DNA of 64,000 nucleotides. Origin: Aquimarina sp. RZ0 (GTDB taxonomy: Bacteria; Bacteroidota; Bacteroidia; Flavobacteriales; Flavobacteriaceae). The first letter of the stretch is position 1. Every line of letters begins with the position of its first letter. Under the pieces are notes generated by a model. That model had not been told where the DNA came from. It was given only the letters and a program-made list of their open reading frames with translations, and ran no database searches. The translations under genes were made by a program, and so were the position numbers. Location: assembly GCF_008370685.1 (NCBI RefSeq), contig NZ_VTZU01000024.1:1-64000 (forward strand), read 5' to 3'. Positions 47,997 to 57,080 of this stretch are shown piece after piece.

Positions 47997-48266
47997 ATGG
48001 CTAAAGAATCAATGAAAGCCCGTGAGGTGAAGAGAGCAAAGATTGTAGCTAAATATGCTGAAAAACGTAAAGCTTTAAAAGAAGCTGGAGATTATGAAGC
48101 ATTACAGAAGTTGCCTAAAAATGCTTCTCCGATACGCAAACATAATCGTTGTAAGTTAACCGGTAGACCAAAAGGATATATGCGTCAATTTGGGATTTCT
48201 CGTGTTACCTTTAGAGAAATGGCTAACCAAGGGTTAATACCCGGAGTTACTAAAGCTAGTTGGTAA
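47997..48266 (+). CDS. rpsN: 30S ribosomal protein S14, zinc-free type
   Basis: S14, 89 residues, the long form without the CxxC zinc ribbon. The family C-terminus [20 protein letters not shown] and [18 protein letters not shown] is complete. It is followed by a 69-bp gap with a small bipartite hairpin. Confidence 0.97.
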   Translation: MAKESMKAREVKRAKIVAKYAEKRKALKEAGDYEALQKLPKNASPIRKHNRCKLTGRPKGYMRQFGISRVTFREMANQGLIPGVTKASW

Positions 48267-48281
48267 TAATAAAGTAAATTA

Positions 48282-48318
48282 ATTGGTGTAAGGTTCGATA
48301 GTAAATTCGAAAACCAAT
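48282..48318 (+). promoter_or_regulatory. bipartite hairpin before rpsH
   Basis: ATTGGT (48282-48287) pairs with ACCAAT (48313-48318), and inside it TTCGA (48294-48298) pairs with TCGAA (48307-48311). It lies 17 bp before the rpsH start, in one of the few gaps of this tightly packed operon. An autoregulatory site for S8 is conceivable; nothing in the sequence proves it. Confidence 0.4.
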
Positions 48319-48335
48319 ACCATAAAGTATAAACA

Positions 48336-48734
48336 ATGAATACAGATCCTATAGCAGATTATTTAACCAGAATTCGTAATGCAAATAATGCTCAACATAG
48401 AGTGGTTGAGATTCCTGCATCTAAGGTTAAAAAGGAGATCACTAAAATATTATTCGATCAAGGGTATATTTTAAGTTATAAATTTGAAGATAATACAACA
48501 CAGGGTAGCATTAAGATCGCTCTTAAATATGATAAGCTAACTAAAGAGCCTGTTATAAAAGAATTACAAAGAATCAGTAAGCCTGGTTTGCGTAAGTATG
48601 CAGGATCTAGTGAAGTTCCTAGAATTCTTAATGGATTGGGAATAGCTATCATTTCTACTTCTCATGGGGTAATGACTGGTAAGCAGGCAAGACAGGAGAA
48701 TGTAGGAGGTGAATTACTTTGTTACGTATACTAA
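48336..48734 (+). CDS. rpsH: 30S ribosomal protein S8
   Basis: S8, 132 residues, a primary 16S rRNA binder. [16 protein letters not shown] at the start; the C-terminal RNA-binding part has [18 protein letters not shown]. In E. coli S8 is the repressor of the spc operon; the hairpin just upstream may be relevant. Confidence 0.97.
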   Translation: MNTDPIADYLTRIRNANNAQHRVVEIPASKVKKEITKILFDQGYILSYKFEDNTTQGSIKIALKYDKLTKEPVIKELQRISKPGLRKYAGSSEVPRILNGLGIAIISTSHGVMTGKQARQENVGGELLCYVY

Positions 48735-48755
48735 CAGTATAAAAGACAATAAGAA

Positions 48756-49298
48756 ATGTCAAGAATAGGAAAAAATCCAGTAACTATTCCGTCTGGTGTC
48801 ACCGTAGAGGTGGTAGGTAATGTTGTTACTGTTAAAGGAAAATTAGGAGAACTTTCTCAAGAAATTGATAGTATCGATATAAAAGTCGAAGAAGGTCAGG
48901 TTACGCTTACTCGACCTACAGAGTCTAAAGATCATAAAGCAAAGCATGGATTATACAGATCTCTGATTAATAATATGATCAAAGGTGTATCTAATGGTTG
49001 GACCAAGGAACTAGAATTGGTTGGAGTTGGTTACAGAGCTTCTAATCAAGGTCAGAAATTAGATTTGGCCTTAGGTTTCTCTCATAATATCGTGCTAAAT
49101 GTAGCTCCAGAGGTAAAAATAGAGACTATTTCAGAGAAAGGTAAGAATCCAATCGTTAAATTAACTTCTCACGATAAACAATTGGTTGGTCAGGTAGCTG
49201 CAAAAATCAGAGGATTCCGCAAACCAGAGCCTTATAAAGGAAAAGGAGTTAAATTTGTAGGAGAAGAATTAAGAAGAAAAGCAGGTAAGTCTGCATAA
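48756..49298 (+). CDS. rplF: 50S ribosomal protein L6
   Basis: L6, 180 residues, two related domains. MSRIGKNPVTIPSGVTVEV opens it, ELVGVGYRAS marks the repeat, and the C-terminal EPYKGKGVKFVGEELRRKAGKS is split near residue 165-178 as usual. Confidence 0.97.
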   Translation: MSRIGKNPVTIPSGVTVEVVGNVVTVKGKLGELSQEIDSIDIKVEEGQVTLTRPTESKDHKAKHGLYRSLINNMIKGVSNGWTKELELVGVGYRASNQGQKLDLALGFSHNIVLNVAPEVKIETISEKGKNPIVKLTSHDKQLVGQVAAKIRGFRKPEPYKGKGVKFVGEELRRKAGKSA

Positions 49299-49308
49299 TA
49301 ATTAAGTT

Positions 49309-49665
49309 ATGGCATTCTCAAAAGATTTAAGAAGATTAAAGATCAGAAAGCGAATCCGCGGAACAGTTAGCGGAACAGAACAACGTCCTAGATTATCTGT
49401 TTTTAGAAGTAATAAGGAAATTTATGCTCAAATTATAGATGATGTAACTGGTAAAACTATCAGTGCGGCTTCATCAAGAGATAAAGACATTGTATCAATA
49501 TCAGGAAATAAAGAAGAAAAAGCAAACTTGGTTGGGAAGTCCCTTGCGGAAAAAGCAATGAAGGCTGGTGTAGAAACTGTATCATTTGATAGAGGTGGAT
49601 ACTTATATCATGGTAGAGTAAAATCATTAGCTGAAGGAGCTAGAGAAGGAGGACTAAAATTCTAA
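49309..49665 (+). CDS. rplR: 50S ribosomal protein L18
   Basis: L18, 118 residues, binds 5S rRNA with L5. [21 protein letters not shown] is near the start, [17 protein letters not shown] follows, and the C-terminus [19 protein letters not shown] is typical. Confidence 0.97.
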   Translation: MAFSKDLRRLKIRKRIRGTVSGTEQRPRLSVFRSNKEIYAQIIDDVTGKTISAASSRDKDIVSISGNKEEKANLVGKSLAEKAMKAGVETVSFDRGGYLYHGRVKSLAEGAREGGLKF

Positions 49666-49671
49666 GAAATT

Positions 49672-50196
49672 ATGTATCAAAAATATAAAAACGCAGAATT
49701 AGTAAAACCAAGTGGACTTGAATTAAAAGATCGCTTAGTTGGAGTACAACGTGTAACAAAAGTTACTAAAGGAGGTAGAGCCTTTGGATTTTCTGCAATC
49801 GTAGTTGTGGGAGATGAAAATGGCGTTGTAGGTCACGGTTTAGGTAAATCCAAAGAAGTAGCAGAGGCTATTGCAAAAGCGGTAGAAGATGCTAAAAAGA
49901 ATTTAGTTAGAATACCATTACATAAAGGTACATTACCTCATGAACAAAAGGGTAAATATGGAGGGGCAAGAGTTTTACTTATGCCTGCTGCAACAGGTAC
50001 CGGGGTAATTGCAGGTGGAGCAATTCGTGCAGTACTGGAAGCTGTTGGTGTACATGATGTACTTTCTAAGAATCAAGGATCGTCTAATCCACATAATGTG
50101 GTGAAAGCAACGTTTGATGCCTTATTGCAAATGCGTAGTGCGCAGCAAGTAGCAAAACAACGAGGGGTTTCACTTGAGAAAGTGTTTAAAGGATAA
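49672..50196 (+). CDS. rpsE: 30S ribosomal protein S5
   Basis: S5, 174 residues, involved in decoding fidelity and mRNA unwinding. The double-stranded-RNA-binding-like domain has [19 protein letters not shown], then [16 protein letters not shown] and [16 protein letters not shown]. 6 bp after rplR. Confidence 0.97.
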   Translation: MYQKYKNAELVKPSGLELKDRLVGVQRVTKVTKGGRAFGFSAIVVVGDENGVVGHGLGKSKEVAEAIAKAVEDAKKNLVRIPLHKGTLPHEQKGKYGGARVLLMPAATGTGVIAGGAIRAVLEAVGVHDVLSKNQGSSNPHNVVKATFDALLQMRSAQQVAKQRGVSLEKVFKG

Positions 50197-50207
50197 ATTT
50201 AAGGAAG

Positions 50208-50387
50208 ATGGCAAAGATTAGAGTTAAGAAAGTAAAAAGCGCTATTAATCGTACACAGAGACAAAAAAGAACTCTGGAGGCTTTAGGTCTTAAAAAGATC
50301 GGTCAGGTTGTAGAGCATGACGACACTCCTAATATCCTTGGGATGGTAAATAAAGTTAAACATTTAGTTTCTGTAGAAACAAAATAA
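50208..50387 (+). CDS. rpmD: 50S ribosomal protein L30
   Basis: L30, 59 residues. The start at 50208 lies 11 bp after rpsE with an AAGGAAG ribosome-binding-like stretch. It reads MAKIRVKKVKSAINRTQRQK, then TLEALGLKKIGQVVEHDDTP, and ends VKHLVSVETK. The order rpsE-rpmD-rplO is standard. Confidence 0.96.
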   Translation: MAKIRVKKVKSAINRTQRQKRTLEALGLKKIGQVVEHDDTPNILGMVNKVKHLVSVETK

Positions 50388-50396
50388 TATAAGCAA

Positions 50397-50849
50397 ATGG
50401 ATTTAAGTAACTTAAAACCTGCTGCAGGTTCAGTAAAAAATAACAGTAAACGCTTAGGTCGCGGACAAGGTTCTGGTAAAGGAGGAACAGCTGCTCGTGG
50501 TCATAAAGGTGCAAAATCACGTTCTGGTTATTCTAGAAAAATTGGTTTTGAAGGTGGGCAAATGCCACTTCAAAGACGTGTGCCTAAATTTGGTTTTACA
50601 AATATTAACAGAAAAGAATATCAAGGAATTAACCTTGATACACTGCAGAAGTTAGTAGATGCTGGTAAAATAACTGATACTGTTGATTTTGACGTGATTT
50701 TAGCTACACGTCTTGCAGGAAAAAATGATTTAGTTAAGATACTGGGTAGAGGTGAGTTGAAGGCAAAATTAAAAGTATCAGCTCACAAATTTACAGCTAC
50801 AGCCAAAGCTGCTATTGAAGCAGCAGGTGGTGAAGCAGTAACCTTATAA
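50397..50849 (+). CDS. rplO: 50S ribosomal protein L15
   Basis: L15, 150 residues. The glycine- and basic-rich N-terminal tail (RLGRGQGSGKGGTAARGHKG) threads into the 50S core. QMPLQRRVPKFGF and a C-terminal globular domain follow. 10 bp before secY. Confidence 0.97.
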   Translation: MDLSNLKPAAGSVKNNSKRLGRGQGSGKGGTAARGHKGAKSRSGYSRKIGFEGGQMPLQRRVPKFGFTNINRKEYQGINLDTLQKLVDAGKITDTVDFDVILATRLAGKNDLVKILGRGELKAKLKVSAHKFTATAKAAIEAAGGEAVTL

Positions 50850-50859
50850 TACATAACTC

Positions 50860-52197
50860 ATGAAACTTATTGATACAATAAAAAACATTTGGAAGATCGA
50901 AGAACTAAAAAATAGAATCTTAGTTACGCTAGGGTTACTTTTAGTATATCGTTTTGGGGCACAAATAGTACTTCCTGGTGTTGACGCGGCAGAATTAGCA
51001 AATTTGGGTACTCAAACTCAAGATGGTCTGTTAGGACTGCTCAATGCATTTACGGGAGGGGCATTTGCAAATGCTTCTGTATTTGCTTTAGGTATTATGC
51101 CTTATATATCAGCTTCGATTGTTGTACAGCTAATGGGGATTGCAATTCCGTATCTTCAGAAATTACAGAAAGAAGGAGAAAGTGGGCGAAAGAAAATTAA
51201 TCAAATTACGCGTTGGTTAACCATCGCTATTACTTTGGTTCAGGGACCAGGTTATATTTATAATTTGTTTGCAACACTCCCACCGGCAGCTTTTGTGCTA
51301 GAAAATCAAACGGTTTTTGTTGTATCTTCTGTAATCGTATTGACTACAGGTTGTATTTTTGCAATGTGGCTTGGAGAAAAGATTACTGATAAAGGAATTG
51401 GTAATGGTATTTCATTATTAATTATGGTGGGTATTATTGCTACATTGCCGCAATCATTTGTACAGAATTTTATTTCCAGAACATCTGGAGAGGGTGGAGA
51501 TATAATTATGGTTCTTATAGAACTGGTTATTTGGTTTGTCATCATTCTGGCCTCCGTTCTTTTGGTAATGGCAGTACGTCAGATACCAGTGCAATATGCA
51601 AGAAGAACAGCTGGGGGAGGATATGAAAAAAATGTCTTCGGTTCTCGTCAGTATATACCTTTAAAATTAAATGCCTCTGGGGTAATGCCAATTATCTTTG
51701 CGCAGGCAATCATGTTTATTCCTGCGGCAGTGGCTGGTCTTTCAGAATCAGAAACTTCTCAGGGTATAGCGGCAGCCTTTAGTGATATTTTTGGGTTTTG
51801 GTATAATCTAGTATTCGCATTATTAATAATAGTATTTACTTATTTCTATACGGCAATTACGGTTCCTACCAATAAAATGGCAGATGACCTAAAACGTAGT
51901 GGTGGTTTTATTCCGGGGATTAGACCTGGTGGTGAAACCGCAGAGTATCTGGATAAAATTATGTCTCAAATTACACTACCTGGATCTATATTTTTAGCGT
52001 TAATAGCAGTTTTTCCTGCAATAGCTGTAAAAGTTCTTGGGGTTCAACAAGGATGGGCATTGTTTTTTGGTGGTACCTCATTACTTATTATGGTAGGAGT
52101 TGCTATCGATACTATGCAGCAAGTAAATTCTTATTTACTAAACAGGCATTATGATGGATTAATGAAAACTGGTAAAAACCGTAAAGCAGTAGCATAA
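50860..52197 (+). CDS. secY: protein translocase subunit SecY
   Basis: The channel subunit of the Sec translocon, 445 residues with ten predicted membrane helices. Seen: the plug region after helix one, [17 protein letters not shown] in helix two, [19 protein letters not shown], and the C-terminal cytoplasmic loops with [13 protein letters not shown], where ribosome and SecA contact. Its stop codon shares a base with the infA start. Confidence 0.97.
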   Translation: MKLIDTIKNIWKIEELKNRILVTLGLLLVYRFGAQIVLPGVDAAELANLGTQTQDGLLGLLNAFTGGAFANASVFALGIMPYISASIVVQLMGIAIPYLQKLQKEGESGRKKINQITRWLTIAITLVQGPGYIYNLFATLPPAAFVLENQTVFVVSSVIVLTTGCIFAMWLGEKITDKGIGNGISLLIMVGIIATLPQSFVQNFISRTSGEGGDIIMVLIELVIWFVIILASVLLVMAVRQIPVQYARRTAGGGYEKNVFGSRQYIPLKLNASGVMPIIFAQAIMFIPAAVAGLSESETSQGIAAAFSDIFGFWYNLVFALLIIVFTYFYTAITVPTNKMADDLKRSGGFIPGIRPGGETAEYLDKIMSQITLPGSIFLALIAVFPAIAVKVLGVQQGWALFFGGTSLLIMVGVAIDTMQQVNSYLLNRHYDGLMKTGKNRKAVA

Positions 52198-52412
52198 TGG
52201 CAAAACAACCAGCAATAGAACAAGATGGAAGCATTATCGAAGCATTATCTAATGCAATGTTTCGTGTAGAACTTGAAAATGGACATGTAGTGACGGCTCA
52301 CATCTCTGGAAAGATGCGTATGCACTATATTAAATTATTACCAGGCGACAAGGTTAAATTAGAAATGAGTCCTTACGATTTAACAAAGGCTCGTATAACA
52401 TATAGATACTAA
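52197..52412 (+). CDS. infA: translation initiation factor IF-1
   Basis: IF-1, 71 residues, a single S1/OB domain that occupies the A-site during initiation. [22 protein letters not shown] and [23 protein letters not shown] are typical. It follows secY directly; map and adk are absent from this position. Confidence 0.97.
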   Translation: MAKQPAIEQDGSIIEALSNAMFRVELENGHVVTAHISGKMRMHYIKLLPGDKVKLEMSPYDLTKARITYRY

Positions 52413-52447
52413 TAAATTATAATGTTAGCTAATTAAGATTTTTTCTG

Positions 52448-52483
52448 TATTTTTGCAGGCTGAAAATCTTGTTACTGATTTTC
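52448..52483 (+). promoter_or_regulatory. internal promoter and leader hairpin before rpmJ
   Basis: TATTTTTG at 52448-52455 matches the Bacteroidota -7 box, and GAAAATC/GATTTTC (52462-52468 and 52477-52483) forms a hairpin just after it, near the 5' end of the predicted transcript. It could supply rpmJ-rpsM-rpsK-rpsD-rpoA-rplQ independently of the upstream promoter. Confidence 0.6.
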
Positions 52484-52526
52484 TAAGATATGTTTAACAT
52501 AATTTTAGATGTAAAAAAACAAATAG

Positions 52527-52643
52527 ATGAAAGTTAGAGCATCAATAAAAAAGAGAAGTGCCGAGTGCAAGATTGTGCGTAGAAAAGGCCGACTTTACGT
52601 GATTAATAAAAAGAATCCTAGATTTAAACAAAGACAAGGGTAA
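52527..52643 (+). CDS. rpmJ: 50S ribosomal protein L36, zinc-free type
   Basis: L36, 38 residues, [20 protein letters not shown] then [18 protein letters not shown]. Only one of the four zinc ligands of the classical form (C-x2-C-x12-C-x4-H) remains, so it is a zinc-independent variant. It lies 2 bp before rpsM. Confidence 0.96.
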   Translation: MKVRASIKKRSAECKIVRRKGRLYVINKKNPRFKQRQG

Positions 52644-52645
52644 TT

Positions 52646-53020
52646 ATGGCAAGAATTGCAGGGGTAGATATACCTAAACAAAAGCGAGGAGTTATAGCAT
52701 TGACCTATATCTTCGGAATTGGTAGAAGTAGAGCTAAAGAGATTTTAGCAGGTGCTCAAGTAGATGAGAATGCAAAAGTGTCTGACTGGGATGATGATCA
52801 GATTGGTCGTATTCGTGAAGCTGTAGGGACTTATACTATAGAAGGAGAATTGCGTTCTGAAGTTCAGTTGAATATTAAGCGTCTTATGGATATAGGATGC
52901 TATAGAGGTATACGTCATAGAGCTGGATTGCCACTAAGAGGACAACGTACTAAGAATAACTCTAGAACTCGTAAAGGAAGAAGAAAAACAGTTGCTAACA
53001 AGAAAAAAGCAACTAAATAA
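52646..53020 (+). CDS. rpsM: 30S ribosomal protein S13
   Basis: S13, 124 residues, contacts the P-site tRNA and the large subunit. [20 protein letters not shown], then [11 protein letters not shown] and a basic C-terminal tail ([18 protein letters not shown]). Confidence 0.97.
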   Translation: MARIAGVDIPKQKRGVIALTYIFGIGRSRAKEILAGAQVDENAKVSDWDDDQIGRIREAVGTYTIEGELRSEVQLNIKRLMDIGCYRGIRHRAGLPLRGQRTKNNSRTRKGRRKTVANKKKATK

Positions 53021-53028
53021 TAAGTAGT

Positions 53029-53412
53029 ATGGCAAAGTCAACTTCAAAAAAACGTAAGGTAATTGTTGAATCTGTAGGAGAAGCGCACGTAACTGCTTCT
53101 TTTAATAATATTATCGTATCGTTAACTAATAAAAAAGGAGACGTTATTTCTTGGTCTTCAGCTGGTAAAATGGGATTTAGAGGATCCAAAAAAAATACCC
53201 CATATGCTGCTCAATTAGCAGCAGAAGATGCTTCTAAAGTTGCAATCGAAGCTGGTCTGAAGAAAGTAAAGGTATACGTTAAAGGTCCTGGAAATGGTAG
53301 AGAATCAGCAATACGTTCTCTTCATAATTCTGGAATCGAGGTATCAGAGATTATTGATGTAACTCCAATGCCGCATAACGGATGTCGTCCTCCTAAGAGA
53401 CGTAGAGTATAA
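53029..53412 (+). CDS. rpsK: 30S ribosomal protein S11
   Basis: S11, 127 residues, on the platform. [39 protein letters not shown] and the C-terminal [18 protein letters not shown] are diagnostic. It is followed by a terminator-like hairpin. Confidence 0.98.
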   Translation: MAKSTSKKRKVIVESVGEAHVTASFNNIIVSLTNKKGDVISWSSAGKMGFRGSKKNTPYAAQLAAEDASKVAIEAGLKKVKVYVKGPGNGRESAIRSLHNSGIEVSEIIDVTPMPHNGCRPPKRRRV

Positions 53413-53420
53413 TAAATAGT

Positions 53421-53530
53421 TCCTGAAATGTTTCGGGATCTTTTTTATAAGATATCTAAAAAAGTAAACAAGTATCATAGAGGAATACAGGATTATCGAA
53501 GGAAAGAGACCTTAATTCATAACCCCCTCT
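53421..53530 (+). promoter_or_regulatory. rpsD leader: attenuator hairpin plus nested RNA structure
   Basis: TCCTGAAA/TTTCGGGA (53421-53438) followed by TCTTTTTTAT forms an intrinsic-terminator shape after rpsK. Downstream lies a nested structure: AGAGG (53479) with CCTCT (53526), GGATTAT (53490) with ATAACC (53519, one bulged A), and AAGG (53499) with CCTT (53510). It ends 20 bp before rpsD. S4 controls its own synthesis in several bacteria. I recall S4 leaders being reported from Bacteroidia but could not check this. Confidence 0.55.
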
Positions 53531-53550
53531 GATTAATTAAATTAATAATA

Positions 53551-54156
53551 ATGGCAAGATATACTGGTCCAAAAACTAAAATCGCTCGTAAGTTTGGAGA
53601 AGCGATATTCGGAGACGATAAGTCTTTCGATAAAAGAAATTACCCTCCTGGTCAACACGGAAATAATAGACGTAGAGGTAAAAAAAGTGAGTATGCTATC
53701 CAGTTGATGGAAAAGCAAAAAGCAAAATATACCTATGGTGTTCTGGAACGTCAATTTCGTAATATGTTCGAAAAAGCTACGAGATCTCAGGGAATTACAG
53801 GTGAAGTATTACTTCAATTATGTGAGTCTCGTTTGGATAATGTAGCATTCAGAATGGGATTGGCAAACTCTCGTAGAGGTGCTAGACAATTAGTTTCGCA
53901 CAGACATATTACAGTAAATGGTGAATTGGTAAATATTCCTTCTTATCAATTAAAACCTGGTGATGTCGTGGGAGTTAGAGAAAAATCAAAATCATTAGAA
54001 GTTATCCAGAATTCACTTGCTAATAATAGTAAAGTATATGAGTGGATTACTTTTAATAATGACACTAAACAAGGTACATTCGTATCTGTTCCGGCTAGAA
54101 TACAGATTCCGGAAAATATCAATGAACAATTCATCGTCGAATTATATTCGAAGTAA
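53551..54156 (+). CDS. rpsD: 30S ribosomal protein S4
   Basis: S4, 201 residues, a primary assembly protein. [20 protein letters not shown], the [22 protein letters not shown] segment split at about residue 35-50, and the S4 RNA-binding domain [21 protein letters not shown]. The N-terminal zinc cysteines are absent, as is common here. Confidence 0.97.
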   Translation: MARYTGPKTKIARKFGEAIFGDDKSFDKRNYPPGQHGNNRRRGKKSEYAIQLMEKQKAKYTYGVLERQFRNMFEKATRSQGITGEVLLQLCESRLDNVAFRMGLANSRRGARQLVSHRHITVNGELVNIPSYQLKPGDVVGVREKSKSLEVIQNSLANNSKVYEWITFNNDTKQGTFVSVPARIQIPENINEQFIVELYSK

Positions 54157-54180
54157 TTAACTCTAAGAAGAAACAGTAAT

Positions 54181-55173
54181 ATGGCAATATTAAATTTTCA
54201 GAAGCCCGATAAAGTTATCATGATCGACTCTAGTGAGTTTGATGGTAAATTTGAATTTAGACCATTAGAACCTGGGTATGGATTGACAGTTGGTAACGCT
54301 TTGCGAAGAGTTTTGCTATCTTCTTTGGAGGGATTCGCTATTACTTCTTTAAGAATCGAAGGAGTAGATCATGAATTTTCAACTATTTCTGGAGTTGTAG
54401 AAGATGTAACTGAGATTATCCTGAATCTTAAACAAGTACGTTTTAAGCGTCAGATAGAAGATATAGATAATGAGTCAGTTACTATTTCAATTTCGGGTCA
54501 AGAGCAATTGACAGCTGGTGATTTCCAGAAATTTATATCAGGTTTTCAAGTCCTTAATCCGGATTTGATTATTTGTAATATGGATAAGAAAATAGCTCTT
54601 AATCTAGAAATTACAATAGAAAAAGGTAGAGGGTATGTGCCAGCTGAGGAAAATAAAAAGGCAAATGCTCCTATAGGGACTATTTTTACAGATTCTATTT
54701 ATACGCCAATTAAGAATGTAAAATATAGTATTGAGAATTATCGTGTAGAGCAGAAAACGGATTATGAGAAGTTGGTTTTTGAAATTGTATCTGATGGATC
54801 TATTCATCCTAAAGATGCCTTAACAGAAGCGGCAAAAATCTTGATCCATCACTTTATGCTATTCTCTGATGAGCGCATCACACTAGAAGCTGATGAAATT
54901 GCTCAAACTGAAACATATGATGAAGAATCTTTACATATGAGACAGTTGTTAAAAACTAAGTTAATCGATATGGATCTTTCTGTAAGAGCACTTAATTGTT
55001 TAAAAGCGGCAGAAGTAGATACATTAGGTGACCTGGTATCTTACAATAAAAATGATTTAATGAAGTTCCGTAACTTTGGTAAGAAATCTTTGACTGAGCT
55101 AGAAGAACTAGTGAATGTAAAAGGGCTTAATTTTGGGATGGATCTTTCAAAGTATAAATTAGATAAAGACTAA
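54181..55173 (+). CDS. rpoA: RNA polymerase alpha subunit
   Basis: The alpha subunit, 330 residues. The N-terminal dimerisation domain (about 1-235) has [22 protein letters not shown] linker precedes the C-terminal DNA-binding domain (about 255-320) with [20 protein letters not shown] and [13 protein letters not shown]. 24 bp after rpsD. Confidence 0.98.
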   Translation: MAILNFQKPDKVIMIDSSEFDGKFEFRPLEPGYGLTVGNALRRVLLSSLEGFAITSLRIEGVDHEFSTISGVVEDVTEIILNLKQVRFKRQIEDIDNESVTISISGQEQLTAGDFQKFISGFQVLNPDLIICNMDKKIALNLEITIEKGRGYVPAEENKKANAPIGTIFTDSIYTPIKNVKYSIENYRVEQKTDYEKLVFEIVSDGSIHPKDALTEAAKILIHHFMLFSDERITLEADEIAQTETYDEESLHMRQLLKTKLIDMDLSVRALNCLKAAEVDTLGDLVSYNKNDLMKFRNFGKKSLTELEELVNVKGLNFGMDLSKYKLDKD

Positions 55174-55175
55174 TA

Positions 55176-55217
55176 CATCATATTTTGCTCCTCATAATGA
55201 GTTGAAGCAAGATGATG
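55176..55217 (+). promoter_or_regulatory. long imperfect hairpin between rpoA and rplQ
   Basis: CATCAT (55176-55181) pairs with ATGATG (55212-55217), TTTGCT (55184-55189) with AGCAAG (55206-55211, one G-U), and CTCAT/ATGAG (55191-55201) closes the tip. It fills most of the 60-bp rpoA-rplQ gap and lacks a U-tract, so it is not a simple terminator. Confidence 0.55.
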
Positions 55218-55233
55218 ATTAAATTAAAATGTC

Positions 55234-55713
55234 ATGAGACACGGAAAAAAAATAAATCACTTAGGAAGAAAAACTGCACATCGTAAAGCAATGCTTGCGA
55301 ATATGGCTTGTTCTCTTATAGAACATAAGCGAATAAATACTACAGTTGCAAAAGCGAAAGCATTAAAGCAATTTATAGAGCCATTAGTAACAAAGTCTAA
55401 AGAAGATACTACCCATAACCGTCGTATCGTTTTTAGTAGATTGCGTGATAAATATGCAGTTGCAGAATTATTTAGAGATGTAGCAGCCAAAGTGGGAGAC
55501 AGACCAGGAGGATATACAAGAATTATAAAACTTGGAAATCGTTTAGGTGATAACGCTGACATGGCAATGATCGAATTAGTGGATTACAATGAATTATATA
55601 ATGCAGGTAAGCCAACTAAGAAGAAATCTACAAGAAGAGGTAGAACAAAGAAAACAGATGCTACTCCGGTAGCTCCAGTTACCAAAACTGCTAGTTCTGA
55701 AGAAGAAGAATAA
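55234..55713 (+). CDS. rplQ: 50S ribosomal protein L17 with C-terminal extension
   Basis: L17, 159 residues. The core ([20 protein letters not shown] to about residue 125) is standard. A 35-residue extension rich in Lys, Thr, Arg and ending SSEEEE follows; classical L17 has about 120-127 residues. Such extensions occur in Bacteroidota. It is the last gene of the super-operon and is followed by a terminator. Confidence 0.96.
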   Translation: MRHGKKINHLGRKTAHRKAMLANMACSLIEHKRINTTVAKAKALKQFIEPLVTKSKEDTTHNRRIVFSRLRDKYAVAELFRDVAAKVGDRPGGYTRIIKLGNRLGDNADMAMIELVDYNELYNAGKPTKKKSTRRGRTKKTDATPVAPVTKTASSEEEE

Positions 55714-55740
55714 ATATTATTCTTAATACAATACAAATAA

Positions 55741-55774
55741 AAAAGGGCAATCAATTTATTGATTGCCCTTTTTT
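55741..55774 (+). terminator. terminator of the ribosomal super-operon
   Basis: AAAAGGGCAATCAA (55741-55754) pairs with TTGATTGCCCTTTT (55759-55772) around a 4-nt loop, and the T-run continues. It lies 28 bp after the rplQ stop. Confidence 0.92.
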
Positions 55775-56002
55775 ATTTATCATCATCTAATTGTTTAACA
55801 CAGATTATGCATTGAAACTTCGTTATGAAGCTTTGAGATACAATAAACACTGACTTTTTCTCGGTTTTAGCATAGCAGTTTATCCTGAACTGTGACGAGG
55901 GCTACGGTGAAATCAAAAAAAAGCAGCAAAGTGATAGTGTTTTCAGTAGCTCAGAACTGTAATAGATTTTCCAATGTATAATCTGGGTTTAATGATTTGC
56001 TT

Positions 56003-56650
56003 TTATCTATAACCAGTCATTGTAATACCTGCTTTGTCAGCTCGGTTGCCAGGAAAAGGAAAATTTCTAGCCTGATGTTTTGAGTTCAGATATCCACTAA
56101 AAATTCTGTGAAAACCATGTCTTTGAGCAGCTATGAAGGCGAGAATATCAGCACCTCCTCTAATAACTTTATAACTTTTAAAAGGTCTTAGATTTGTCAG
56201 ATATAGACTTTTTTTTCTATATTTAGATTTTTTGTCTACACGCAGAGTGTACGTTCGATGAGATCCTCTAGCATGCTTCTTTTTCCATAATCTTAATTTG
56301 ATAATTTTGTACCTTGCGTTTTTATTAACGCTTTCATATTTAGTAGTTAATTCAAGATCATAAGCTTCTACTTCCTTTTCTGTGTCAAAAGCAAATGCGC
56401 CATATTCTTCTGAGTATGAAATATAAAGGTTATCAGGATCTGCCACTTTTTCTAGGGATTCAATATTATCATATACAATCCCTTTATAATTGTATGCGGT
56501 ATTTTTAAATGGATCAGTTTCTTCCTCAATATTTGATGTTTGAATATCACTGTTTTCAACGGGGATACTTTCATCTTCAGTACTACAGCTATTAAAAAAT
56601 AGCATAAAAGCTGATAATACTAGTCCAAGTAATAAATTCGATTTTTTCAT
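56003..56650 (-). CDS. orphan lipoprotein of unknown function
   Basis: 215 residues with signal and lipobox ending at Cys22 (LFFNSC), followed by an acidic spacer (STEDESIPVENSD). The mature protein has a charged, then strongly basic C-terminal half (KKHARGSHR, KKSKYRKKS) and ends with GNRADKAGITMTGYR. I recognise no family. It stands alone in the rplQ-carA interval, where relatives as I know them have no gene, so recent acquisition is plausible. Confidence 0.6.
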   Translation of the reverse strand: MKKSNLLLGLVLSAFMLFFNSCSTEDESIPVENSDIQTSNIEEETDPFKNTAYNYKGIVYDNIESLEKVADPDNLYISYSEEYGAFAFDTEKEVEAYDLELTTKYESVNKNARYKIIKLRLWKKKHARGSHRTYTLRVDKKSKYRKKSLYLTNLRPFKSYKVIRGGADILAFIAAQRHGFHRIFSGYLNSKHQARNFPFPGNRADKAGITMTGYR

Positions 56651-56810
56651 AAAATTAGGTTTTAATATTTGATTAATAATTTCTTGTGCAGCTACACTTA
56701 ATAAACAATTTGATTAGTTTTATCCCTACATTTAGTAAACAACATTCCTTAGCTTTACTCAACTTATTTCAAAAGTATTCAACAGAATAAATCTCTTAAG
56801 TATTTGAAAT

Positions 56811-56975
56811 TATACGATTTATAACTAAAAATTTCGTATATTCATCCTTTCTTTTTCCTTTCTACTTCGTTTAAAAAATAAACCGTAGCTATAGCTATGC
56901 TTGATTTTTTTGCCTTGCATAAAGAAAAAATAGTTCAATGAATCTATACGAATTTTTTAATCACAAATCGTATTA
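56811..56975. repeat. 165-bp palindromic (foldback) element
   Basis: The outer arms TATACGATTTATAACTAAAA... (56811-56840) and its inverted counterpart (56945-56975) match at about 25 of 30 positions. The symmetry continues inward with interruptions to a perfect centre TAGCTATAGCTA (56886-56897). The midpoints of arms and centre coincide within two bases. No frame lies in it. It resembles a MITE or a large palindromic intergenic repeat. Confidence 0.75.
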
Positions 56976-57080
56976 AACATTTTAAAAAAAAAATCAATTT
57001 TTAAAAAAAATCAAATTCAGTGCTAAATTGTTCATATAAATGGCCATAAAACAACGAAGTGATTTTTGATCACACTTTAG

